Assembly (NCBI GenBank): GCA_021841005.1
Contig: JAKBVZ010000035.1
Location: 1 to 64,000, forward strand
Direction of reading: 5' to 3'
Source: Actinomycetes bacterium
GTDB lineage: Bacteria > Actinomycetota > Acidimicrobiia > Acidimicrobiales > JAMCPL01
Length of the DNA: 64,000 nucleotides
Shown here: positions 36,971 through 44,616 of the stretch, in pieces
Layout: each line of letters opens with the position of its first letter
Position numbering within the stretch: the first letter of the stretch is position 1
Notes under the pieces: model-generated
Databases searched by the model: none
Told to the model about the DNA's origin: nothing
Seen by the model: only the letters and a program-made list of their open reading frames with translations
Position numbers and translations under genes: made by a program

Positions 36971-38081
36971 TGCAGTCGCCACTCCCGTTGCTGACCGCGC
37001 CGGTGAGGATACAGCCGGTGAGGATACAGCCGGTGAGGATACAGCCAAAGGCTCCGGCGTTACGCCAGGGCTCGTCTGTGCCCATCACCACCTTTATTCG
37101 GCCTTGGCCAGGGGAATGCCTGCACCTTCCCGTACGCCATCGAACTTTTCCGAGATCCTCGAACTTGTCTGGTGGCGTCTCGACAGGGCTCTCGATCTCG
37201 ACATGGTCCGGTGGTCGGCCATGCTTGGAGCGCTGGAAGCTCTGCAGGCAGGTACGACCGTTATTGTCGATCATCATTCCTCACCCAACGCTATCGACGG
37301 CTCTCTCGATGTCATAGCAGATGCCTGCGCCGAGGTGGGGATCCGTGCGCTCTGCTGTTACGAGGTAACCGACCGGAACGGACCTGGTGCGGTCAAGGCG
37401 GCCTTGGCCGAAAATCGACGCTTTCTCGAGGCCGGCGGTCAGGGGATGGTAGGAGCACATGCCTGCTTCACCCTTTCGCAGTCCACGCTGGACGCAGTGG
37501 CCGGATTGGCGGACAGCCTTGGGGTCGGTGTGCACATCCATGTCGCCGAGGACAAGGTCGATGCCGATGCCGGGGAGCGTCTGGAAGGGATCACCAAGCC
37601 CGACTGGCTACTCGCCCATTGCGTCCATCTTGACAGGCCATTGCCCGGCATGGTGGTCCACAACCCTCGTTCCAACCAGAACAACGCTGTCGGTTACGCT
37701 CGCCCATCCCGTTTCTCCAACCCAGTGCTTCTCGGTACCGACGGAATCGGTGCTGATATGCTGGAGGAGTTCAGGATTGCTTATGCCCGTTTGCGTGAGG
37801 ACGACGTAACCGCCATTCCTGCGGTTCCCTGGCAGTGGCTGGAAAATGGGTGGCGCTTGGCACCCATCGCCCTTTCCGATCAGGTGCGCTGGAGCTATGC
37901 ACCCATCGACCCGTGGCATCTGGCGTTTACGCCAACGGTTAGACCCCTGGAAGTCGTCGTGGACGGTGAGGTGGTACTGCGCGACGGTCGGCCAGTAAAG
38001 GTGGATGAGCAGGAAGTGCGATCCAAGGCTCGCGAGCAACAAGCCAGGCTCTTCGCCAGGCTGGAGACATTGGGACCATGA
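36951..38081 (+). CDS. ssnA: SsnA-like amidohydrolase lacking the normal N-terminus
   Basis: An amidohydrolase/aminohydrolase of the SsnA family, about 376 residues against about 440. Metal-site motifs are present: PGLVCAHHHLYSALARGM, VIVDHHSSP, HIHVAEDKVDADAGERL, LAHCVHLDRP, VVHNPRSNQNNAVGYA and LLGTDGIGADMLEEFR. The C-terminal strand VVVDGEVVLRDGRPVKVDEQ is also present. The N-terminal beta-sandwich segment, normally 50-60 residues before the HxH motif, is absent. From the GTG at 36951 the protein instead begins VLATASDAVATPVADRAG with three GEDTA repeats, then VTPGLV. The only ATG at the xdhD stop (TGATG, 36970) leads into the wrong frame. It may be non-functional or rescued by the paralogue at 44617. 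Confidence 0.8.
   Translation: MLATASDAVATPVADRAGEDTAGEDTAGEDTAKGSGVTPGLVCAHHHLYSALARGMPAPSRTPSNFSEILELVWWRLDRALDLDMVRWSAMLGALEALQAGTTVIVDHHSSPNAIDGSLDVIADACAEVGIRALCCYEVTDRNGPGAVKAALAENRRFLEAGGQGMVGAHACFTLSQSTLDAVAGLADSLGVGVHIHVAEDKVDADAGERLEGITKPDWLLAHCVHLDRPLPGMVVHNPRSNQNNAVGYARPSRFSNPVLLGTDGIGADMLEEFRIAYARLREDDVTAIPAVPWQWLENGWRLAPIALSDQVRWSYAPIDPWHLAFTPTVRPLEVVVDGEVVLRDGRPVKVDEQEVRSKAREQQARLFARLETLGP
36999..37043 (+). repeat. 15-bp tandem repeat at the ssnA start
   Basis: Three perfect copies of GCCGGTGAGGATACA encode Ala-Gly-Glu-Asp-Thr. They occupy the place where the N-terminal strands of the amidohydrolase should be. Confidence 0.97.
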
Positions 38082-38118
38082 GAGCAGCTCCGGTGGCGCT
38101 TGACGGTCATTCTGGCGA

Positions 38119-38152
38119 TATGACGGATGTGGCGGTATGACGGATGTGGCGG
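38119..38152 (+). repeat. 17-bp tandem repeat upstream of the LLM gene
   Basis: Two copies of TATGACGGATGTGGCGG plus a partial third (TATGA) lie between ssnA and the LLM oxidoreductase, in non-coding sequence. Confidence 0.9.
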
Positions 38153-38180
38153 TATGAAGACCAGTGAAAGGAAGGCATAG

Positions 38181-39215
38181 TTGAACTCCAGAGAACCCCG
38201 AATCCCTCAGGCTGCTCTTTACCTGCAGGATGCACATTCCATCCGGGACAGCATGGCCATAGCGGCATACGCCGAACAAAAGGGGTTTTCTGCCATCTGG
38301 CAAGCGGAAAGCCGCCTGGTGAGAGAAGCGACCGTGCCCATGGCCGCTTACCTGGCGTCCACCGAACGTATATCTGTCGGCTCCGGCGTCGTCAACAACT
38401 GGACACGTAATCCGGCGTTGCTGGCCTCGACCTTCTCCACCCTCGATGACCTTGCTCCTGGAAGGGTGATGCTGGGGATCGGCGCCTGGTGGGATCCCCT
38501 GGCCCACAAGGTGGGTATTCATCGTAACAGGCCCCTTCAGGCCATGAGGGAAACAGTGGAAGCGGTAAGGGCCCTTCTTACCTGCGAACCGGTGACCTAT
38601 CATGGTGAGGTGGTCCATCTTGATGGTGCGCAACTCGACTACGTCCACAGCGAGCGCCGTCTCAAGCAGGTGCCGATTTACATTGGGGCGACGGGGATGA
38701 AGATGATGGAACTTGCAGGTGAGATCGCCGACGGAGTGTTGCTCAACTACCTGGTGTCACCTGATTACAATGACATGGCCATGGAGCATCTTGCCCGTGG
38801 CGCTTCTCGTTCCGGGAAAGACGTGGCGACCTTGGACCGTCCACAACTCATCGTCTGCTCTCTGGATGACGACCGCGAGGCAGCACTAGACGCTGCCAGG
38901 TTGCTCGTTACCCAATACCTGGGTCAGCAACCACATATAATGGCGGCCTCGGGGGTGCCGCACTCCCTCCTAGAGGCAATTGCGGAGCACCTGTCGTGGC
39001 CAGCCACCCATCAGCAGATAGAAGCAGCCAGCAGGCTTGTGCCTGACGAGGTTGTCCAGATGATTACCGCATCCGGCAATGCAGAGGAGTGCAGGGCAAA
39101 GGTGAACGAGTATATCGAAAGAGGGTGTACCTGCCCTATCCTCTATCCACTTGGTTCAGACGTACAGGCCATGATTGATGTCTTTGCTCCCCAGCCGGAC
39201 CAAGGTCCGGCTTAA
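38181..39215 (+). CDS. LLM-class flavin/F420-dependent oxidoreductase
   Basis: This 344-residue luciferase-like TIM-barrel oxidoreductase is of the Mer/F420 or FMN-dependent type. Family blocks are [80 protein letters not shown] and [20 protein letters not shown]. Cofactor choice (FMN or F420) cannot be read. It starts with TTG behind AAGGAAGG at 5-nt spacing. Its place between SsnA and XdhC suggests a reductive or oxidative step on a purine-derived intermediate. Related clusters use YgfK for the reductive step; replacement of YgfK is my inference. Confidence 0.88.
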   Translation: MNSREPRIPQAALYLQDAHSIRDSMAIAAYAEQKGFSAIWQAESRLVREATVPMAAYLASTERISVGSGVVNNWTRNPALLASTFSTLDDLAPGRVMLGIGAWWDPLAHKVGIHRNRPLQAMRETVEAVRALLTCEPVTYHGEVVHLDGAQLDYVHSERRLKQVPIYIGATGMKMMELAGEIADGVLLNYLVSPDYNDMAMEHLARGASRSGKDVATLDRPQLIVCSLDDDREAALDAARLLVTQYLGQQPHIMAASGVPHSLLEAIAEHLSWPATHQQIEAASRLVPDEVVQMITASGNAEECRAKVNEYIERGCTCPILYPLGSDVQAMIDVFAPQPDQGPA

Positions 39216-39394
39216 GGCATACCGGCGATCTCCGTCCATATGCTGATGCGCATCCACAACCGTTACTCCCCAAGTGGACCACTTTTCACTATTGCTGGTC
39301 GTAGCCGGCCAACTGGCTCAGCCGTGTGGATGCGTGCTGCCATTTGGCGGTATTTGCGGCCTGAGTCACTAGACACGGCAAGGGTGGCCGGCTG

Positions 39395-40675
39395 ATGGAT
39401 GAAGTTCTGGAAAGCATAGAGACCTGGCGGCGAGCCGGGCTCCGGGTGGCCATCGCTAAAGTGATAAAAGTGGGTGGATCTGCCCCGTTAGGTCCCGGTG
39501 CGATTATGGCGGTAAACGAGAATGGCGAAGTTGCCGGCTCGGTGTCGGGAGGTTGCGTCGAAGGAGCGGTGCTGGAGGATGTTCTGGAATCGATGCACGG
39601 CTCCTTACCCGCTCATGTACGCACCTATGGATACTCTGATGAGGATGCCTTTGCAGTGGGGCTGACCTGTGGCGGTACTTTGCACATACTGGTTACTCCC
39701 GATCTTCCTTTAGTGTACGAAGAATTACGGGATTCGCTGGTTGCGGCCAGGCCTGTCGTTTTGGCAACCGTTTGCAGGGTGGATCCGAGTACGGTTGGGA
39801 TATCCACGAGCCCAGGAGAAGGGGGAGGCATGGCAGGGAGTGCTGCCTCATCTCCTGCGCTGGTTGATGACGGTGGCGAACATGCTAACTGTGACGCCGG
39901 CGCAGGCGGCACGGTGGCCGGAGCAACCATGCTGGTCACAGAAGGGGGCCGGCTGACCGGTTCCCTCGGGGACATCCAGCTTGATCAGGCGGTAGCTGGA
40001 GATGCCCATGATGCGCTTGCCGGAGGAACAACGAGCATGCGTCATTACGGGATTGGTGGCGATAGATGCTTGCACGCGGTGGAGGTTGCGGCGGGGGCTG
40101 GAGTGGAGGTGTTGCTCGAGTCGTTCGTACCTCCTCCGCGCATGATCATACTGGGGGCAGTCGACTTCACCGCGTCCCTGGCTCAAGTGGCCAAAGTGCT
40201 CGGCTACCATGTGGTTGTGTGCGACGCTCGCGAGGTATTCGCTACGAAGGCCCGCTTTCGGGTGGCTGATGAGGTGGTTGTTGCCTGGCCGGACCGGTAC
40301 ATTGATTCCATCGACCCTCCCTTGGGGCAACGGGATGCCATCTGCATACTTACCCACGATCCCAAGTTTGATATACCTGCTGCGGTGGCAGCCCTGCGTA
40401 CGGAGGTGGGATATATCGGGGCCATGGGATCACGCAGGACCCATGCGGCACGCCTTGCAAAGCTACGAGATTCTGGCGTGACGGAGGAGGCACTTTCCAG
40501 GATAATGGCGCCCGTGGGCTTGGACATAGGAGCACGTAACCCGCAGGAGACAGCAGTATCGATCTGTGCCGAGATTATACTGTTACGATCTGGCGGCGGA
40601 GCGGTATCATCCTTGAGAGATACCAGCGGGCCGGTACATGGTAGATCGATGCCAGGAGGTGGACTACGGCCGTAG
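39395..40675 (+). CDS. xdhC: XdhC/CoxI-family molybdenum hydroxylase maturation factor with insert
   Basis: XdhC proteins bind Mo cofactor and hand the sulfurated form to hydroxylases. The N-terminal XdhC_CoxI domain shows VAIAKVIKVGGSAPLGPGAI, GSVSGGCVEGAVLEDV, YGYSDEDAFAVGLTCGGTLH. The C-terminal Rossmann domain shows PPRMIILGAVDFTASLAQVA, VCDARE, LTHDPKFDIPAAVAAL, YIGAMGSRRTHAARLAKL and APVGLDIGARNPQETAVSI. It has 426 residues with about 60 of low-complexity sequence in the middle (GGGMAGSAASSPALVDDGGE, AGAGGTVAGATM). Its end overlaps the start of mocA by 10 bp. It probably serves both Mo hydroxylases of the island. Confidence 0.92.
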   Translation: MDEVLESIETWRRAGLRVAIAKVIKVGGSAPLGPGAIMAVNENGEVAGSVSGGCVEGAVLEDVLESMHGSLPAHVRTYGYSDEDAFAVGLTCGGTLHILVTPDLPLVYEELRDSLVAARPVVLATVCRVDPSTVGISTSPGEGGGMAGSAASSPALVDDGGEHANCDAGAGGTVAGATMLVTEGGRLTGSLGDIQLDQAVAGDAHDALAGGTTSMRHYGIGGDRCLHAVEVAAGAGVEVLLESFVPPPRMIILGAVDFTASLAQVAKVLGYHVVVCDAREVFATKARFRVADEVVVAWPDRYIDSIDPPLGQRDAICILTHDPKFDIPAAVAALRTEVGYIGAMGSRRTHAARLAKLRDSGVTEEALSRIMAPVGLDIGARNPQETAVSICAEIILLRSGGGAVSSLRDTSGPVHGRSMPGGGLRP

Positions 40676-41244
40676 CTGCGATCGTGTTGGCAGCGGGAGG
40701 CTCCACGCGATTCAAGGGCATTACGCACAAGCTACTCGTTCCTTTCCGCGGTAAACCATTGGCACTCTGGGCCATCGAAGCGGCCCTGCAGGCTGGGTTG
40801 GACGAGACCGTAGTGGTAAGCGGCGCGGTGGACCTTAGCGAAATAGTGCCTGCCGGAGTCACGCTGATCGGGAACGTTTCCTGGCGACAGGGACTTGCCG
40901 GATCGCTGGCTCGAGCACTGCGATGGTGCGAGTACCATCGCTACGATGGTGCAGTGGTCGGGCTGGCTGACCAGCCGCTGGTACCTGCCTCTGCCTGGAT
41001 CAGGGTTGCTTCAGCAGCTGCCTTGCCGTCGGCCCGGCCAGTGGTGGTCGCCGTTTACAACCACCAGCGAAGAAACCCGGTGTACTTGGACAGATCGGTA
41101 TGGTCATTGTTGCCGTCTTCCGGGGACGCAGGTGCGCGTACCCTTATGGTACAGCACCCTGAACTCATCACCGAGGTGGATTGCGATGGCGATCCATCCG
41201 ATATTGATACCATGGATGATCTGGAACGCCTGGAACGTCTGTAG
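40666..41244 (+). CDS. mocA: MocA-like molybdopterin cytidylyltransferase, probable ACG start
   Basis: A nucleotidyltransferase that attaches CMP to molybdopterin (MocA) for xanthine-dehydrogenase-type enzymes. Motifs are AAIVLAAGGSTRFKGITHKL, LVPFRGKPLALWAIEAAL, GAVVGLADQPLVPASAWIRV, RRNPVYLDRSVWSLLP and VDCDGDPSDIDTMDDLERLE. The ORF track starts at the GTG at 40684, which would cut off the first strand (AVAAIV). Upstream in frame there is no ATG, GTG or TTG. A perfect AGGAGGT (40654-40660) lies 5 nt before an ACG codon at 40666, from which translation gives (M)AVAAIVLAAGGS, the expected family start. I therefore propose an ACG start. It overlaps xdhC by 10 bp. Confidence 0.88.
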   Translation, partial: TAVAAIVLAAGGSTRFKGITHKLLVPFRGKPLALWAIEAALQAGLDETVVVSGAVDLSEIVPAGVTLIGNVSWRQGLAGSLARALRWCEYHRYDGAVVGLADQPLVPASAWIRVASAAALPSARPVVVAVYNHQRRNPVYLDRSVWSLLPSSGDAGARTLMVQHPELITEVDCDGDPSDIDTMDDLERLERL

Positions 41245-41350
41245 CCGCAAGCGTTCCAGGCGTCAGCTTCCACGAGATCGCTGGATGCCCATATGATGTA
41301 CCCAGAATGACCAGCAACCTAGTGTTAAGAGTGTCCGAACTGCCGCAAGA

Positions 41351-42832
41351 TCAGTTGCCTGCCACAATGCCGCTCTCCGTGCCAGCGGCCACCTCGGCAC
41401 GGACACTGCGGTAGGAGAGAATCCAGTATGCCACCCCACCGACGATTATGCCTACCAGCCAGCTGAAATCTGCGCCACCGGTTGCACTTGACAGTGGCCC
41501 CGTATAGCTTGGCACGTAAAATGCAGCATCTATCCACATCATGGCCGCTGCCATGCCGAGGAATAGCGATACCAGTGCCCGCCAGTTCACACCGCCGTTG
41601 CGCCAGTAGACCCCTCCTCCCTTCCTGAACAGGGCATGCCTATCGTACTGGCCGTGCCGTAGCAGGTAGTCGACGAATAGGATAGCGAACCATGGGCCAA
41701 GCCACACCACTATGTAATCGAGGAAGCCAGACAGGTCCGTATAGAAATTGCCCTTGAAGATCACCAGAGCGGTAACCAGGCCCGCAACCACGGTGTCGAT
41801 GATGACCGCTCCCCACCGCTTGACACGCAGCCCGAGGGCCTGCAGCGTTACTCCAGAAGAGTAGAGATCCAGGGTATTGATGGCGAAGATTTGGGGCAGG
41901 GCCAGGATCAGGAACGGCCAGAAGAACCAGCTTGCAAATGACGAAGGCACCCCAGTTACCGCGGTGGCCTTGGAGCTGACGATGAATGCGGCGGCTCCAA
42001 GCAATTCGAGCAGGATTGATGGGATTGCCGGTCCAAGGGTGGCCGCCCAGAAGGTCTTGTGTTTGGGGGTCGACCGGGGCAGGTAGCGGGAGTAGTCATT
42101 GCCGTTCTCTGTCCAGCCCAGTCCTCCTGCGGAAACAATCAGAACGACACCTGTCGTCCAGATGGCCCACGAGGCGCTCTTGTGGTAACTGGAAAGATGG
42201 ACATGAGGCAGGAGGAGGATTGCCATGACAACGAAGAGGACGATGAATACGAAGGACAGGTAGCGCAGGATTTTAGTGATGGTGGCGTGCCCGAGAAATG
42301 GCACGATGAACTGTATGAGCACCGCAGCCAAGATGAATACGATTTTCAGTCCAGTGCCTGACGTGATCCCTCCTCGCTGGAACAGTGCTTCAACAATCAG
42401 AACGATGAGTACAATGCCTTCTATCTCGAAACCCACCTGGGTGATCCAATTGAATAGAGATGGAACCCGGTTGCCGTTGCGGCCGAAGGGAGCGCGGCTT
42501 ACGCCAAATGCGGTGGTACCTGCCTCAGGTCCCTGGAGGCTGGCTATTCCCAGCAATGCATAGAAGACATTGCCGATGAGGATGGCCAGCACCGCCTGGA
42601 TGAACGAGAGTCCAAAGGAAACAACCAGTGCTCCGTAGACTAGGAACTCCACGTTCCAGACCGCCCCAGCCCACATCCAAAAGAGATCGGAGGGACGCAT
42701 GGGTCGTTCATCCTCCGGTACGAGCTCTATCCCCCTCTGTTCGAGCTTGAAGGCTTCGTATTCCTCCTCCTCCTCGCCGGAATCATCTGCCACGATGGCC
42801 GTACCGGCCGGATCACCTACTACATTACTCAT
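41351..42832 (-). CDS. NCS1-family purine/cytosine permease
   Basis: A membrane transporter of the nucleobase:cation symporter-1 family, about 493 residues with about 12 hydrophobic segments. Family blocks are MRPSDLFWMWAGAVWNVEFL, ALLGIASLQGPEAGTTAFGV, RAPFGRNGNRVPSLFNWITQ, GGLGWTENGNDYSRYLPRST and GPWFAILFVDYLLRHGQYD. An acidic N-terminal stretch (DDSGEEEEEYEAF) precedes it. I place the start at the ATG at 42832, which has GAGGAG 6 nt upstream; the GTG in the ORF track is 16 codons earlier. It most likely imports the purine or related substrate degraded by the island. Confidence 0.9.
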   Translation of the reverse strand: MSNVVGDPAGTAIVADDSGEEEEEYEAFKLEQRGIELVPEDERPMRPSDLFWMWAGAVWNVEFLVYGALVVSFGLSFIQAVLAILIGNVFYALLGIASLQGPEAGTTAFGVSRAPFGRNGNRVPSLFNWITQVGFEIEGIVLIVLIVEALFQRGGITSGTGLKIVFILAAVLIQFIVPFLGHATITKILRYLSFVFIVLFVVMAILLLPHVHLSSYHKSASWAIWTTGVVLIVSAGGLGWTENGNDYSRYLPRSTPKHKTFWAATLGPAIPSILLELLGAAAFIVSSKATAVTGVPSSFASWFFWPFLILALPQIFAINTLDLYSSGVTLQALGLRVKRWGAVIIDTVVAGLVTALVIFKGNFYTDLSGFLDYIVVWLGPWFAILFVDYLLRHGQYDRHALFRKGGGVYWRNGGVNWRALVSLFLGMAAAMMWIDAAFYVPSYTGPLSSATGGADFSWLVGIIVGGVAYWILSYRSVRAEVAAGTESGIVAGN

Positions 42833-43155
42833 CGCATTCTCCTCTCCTGCTCCCATTTTCTCGTACTTTGCCAGGCTCACATCTTTTATACATGGTATCT
42901 GTTACGTACGGGTTTTCGGGAGATGAACAACCTGTTTCGACCAGCACTCCCCAGTATCTACATAGTTACGAGTCAGTTACGAGTGGCGCGGTCATCTGAA
43001 TTGAGTTCACAGGGCCACCTCTCCTGTCCTCCTCTCCTCTCCAGCCCCTGCAAGCATTTAATTACAAGTAAATGTAACACACAGGCAATTCCAGATCAAC
43101 CATTACCACCAAAATGTTCAGAGTCCAAGATTGCCTTTGTTCAGATGTCATCTAT
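42833..43155. other. Intergenic between permease and dpaL
   Basis: This region is upstream of the permease and downstream of dpaL, both on the minus strand. It contains an A+T-rich patch (43056-43079, TTTAATTACAAGTAAATG) and a GAGTCAGTTACGAGT-type repeat near 42970. It probably holds the permease promoter; no clear boxes were found. Confidence 0.4.
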
Positions 43156-44418
43156 TCATCCGTCCTGGATGGCCTGCTGGAAGCTGGTGGGGTCGGTAGC
43201 GCCTTCTGTGGACAGAACGAGCACTGAAGTGCCTTCCCCTATACCAAGCGCTTCTCGTAGCGCGGTATTTTCAGTGGCTGAGACGATTTGCTCCATCCCA
43301 GCCAATCCAGCGGCACCGGTCTCGCCGGATACCAATCCTGACCGGTAGAGATGCCGTACCGCCTGGATGGCCGCCGCGTCATCTACAGCTATTGCCGCAT
43401 CCAATCCTGCCAGCAACGATGGCCATGCTACTGGTGATGGGGTATCGCAATTCAGTCCTACCATTATCGAGTCATGAGGACCCGGAACTACGACCGGCTT
43501 GCCTGCCTGCAGCGATGCGAGTACGCATGCCGCCGTATCAGGTTCCACTCCAACGACGCGGGTGTGCCTTCTCCTGAGCGCTCCTGTGGATGGAACGGGT
43601 TCGCCGGTGGAGATGGCCAGACCCTTGTAGTGGCGCAATGTGGCTGCGGCAAGAGCACCAACGCCCATCTGGACAACCACCACATCGGGATCGTCGGCAC
43701 TTAAGCGCTCCAGCTGATCGTCGACTTCGGCGAAGATGGTGGAGTAGCCTTCGACTACCCACTTCGGAGTGAGGTGCGTGGACCCACCCGGACCGGCTTC
43801 TGCATCGGCTTTTGCTTTTGCTTTTGCTTCGGTATCGGCGATAACCAGCGTGTCCTTGCCGGCGCTGCCCTGGGCTCGGCGTACGGCATCGTAATAGGTG
43901 CCGTTCACCACAGATACTTCAGCTCCTTCGCCGGTGATGGCCGCGATGCGGGCTTCGGTTGTCCCGCGAGGAACGAATATATGAGCATGGAGCCCCAGTA
44001 CTCTCGCCATATAAGCCACCGCCCTGCCATGATTGCCGTCAGTTGCTGCGGCCAGGGTAAGTATGCCGGACGTGGATGCAAGCGATCTGATCCAACCGCG
44101 GATGCCGTCTACAGAGTACATCTCTCTTGCCAGTGTGGCGCCGAAGTGTTCCTCCAGTGCTCGCAGTACAGCCCACGATGCCCCGAGGACCTTGAAAGCA
44201 GGGAGGCCGAGCCTGCTGGACTCGTCTTTTACCATGAGCCGGGAGATACCCAGCGACTCCGCAATGGAGGGAAGGTCCACCAGGGGGGTTACTTCGTATC
44301 CGGGCAAGCACTGATGCAACCTCAACGCTTCCCGTCCATTCTCCGGCACCAGCTGAGCCGCCCGTTGCTCCATCTCCCTTGCTTGTCCAGGGCTTTTCCT
44401 TATCCAGAATTGTTTCAT
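43156..44418 (-). CDS. dpaL: Diaminopropionate ammonia-lyase (YgeX)
   Basis: This PLP enzyme cleaves 2,3-diaminopropionate to pyruvate and two ammonia. The PLP lysine is in LGLPAFKVLGASWAVLRALE; the acid/base aspartate is in ATDGNHGRAVAYMARVLGL. Other blocks are HIFVPRGTTEARIAAITGEG, VNGTYYDAVRRA, WVVEGYSTIFAEVD, VQMGVGALAAA and SGETGAAGL. After LVIADT the usual AW-GYE segment is replaced by EAKAKAKADAEAGPGG, from a GCTTTT repeat (about 43808-43830), which may affect the active-site lid. The ATG has AAGGAG at 6 nt. It is divergent from the 8-oxoguanine deaminase-like gene. In this island it should be the terminal nitrogen-releasing step. Confidence 0.92.
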   Translation of the reverse strand: MKQFWIRKSPGQAREMEQRAAQLVPENGREALRLHQCLPGYEVTPLVDLPSIAESLGISRLMVKDESSRLGLPAFKVLGASWAVLRALEEHFGATLAREMYSVDGIRGWIRSLASTSGILTLAAATDGNHGRAVAYMARVLGLHAHIFVPRGTTEARIAAITGEGAEVSVVNGTYYDAVRRAQGSAGKDTLVIADTEAKAKAKADAEAGPGGSTHLTPKWVVEGYSTIFAEVDDQLERLSADDPDVVVVQMGVGALAAATLRHYKGLAISTGEPVPSTGALRRRHTRVVGVEPDTAACVLASLQAGKPVVVPGPHDSIMVGLNCDTPSPVAWPSLLAGLDAAIAVDDAAAIQAVRHLYRSGLVSGETGAAGLAGMEQIVSATENTALREALGIGEGTSVLVLSTEGATDPTSFQQAIQDG

Positions 44419-44616
44419 TGGCTCTCCTTGCTGCGGTCACGTATCCATGTGCGAATGTCAGGTACATGATGATAGATCTTACGATAGCTCATGGGGACCT
44501 GGTAGCCGGGCTTCTGGGCTACGTTGTAACATGTGGTGGTGTCCGGTCCGCCGGTCCGGTTGCCGACAGATGGATGACGACATACGGTAGGACATGAAAG
44601 CTGGACAGGAGGTACT

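Noticed and set aside
36967-37317. ORF starting at the TGATG overlap with the XdhD-like stop
   Set aside because: The frame encodes an arginine/proline-rich shadow of the SsnA-like gene, whose conserved motifs are in the other frame.
39395-40675. YqeB-type selenium-cofactor protein instead of XdhC
   Set aside because: The protein has both XdhC_CoxI and C-terminal Rossmann domains typical of XdhC.
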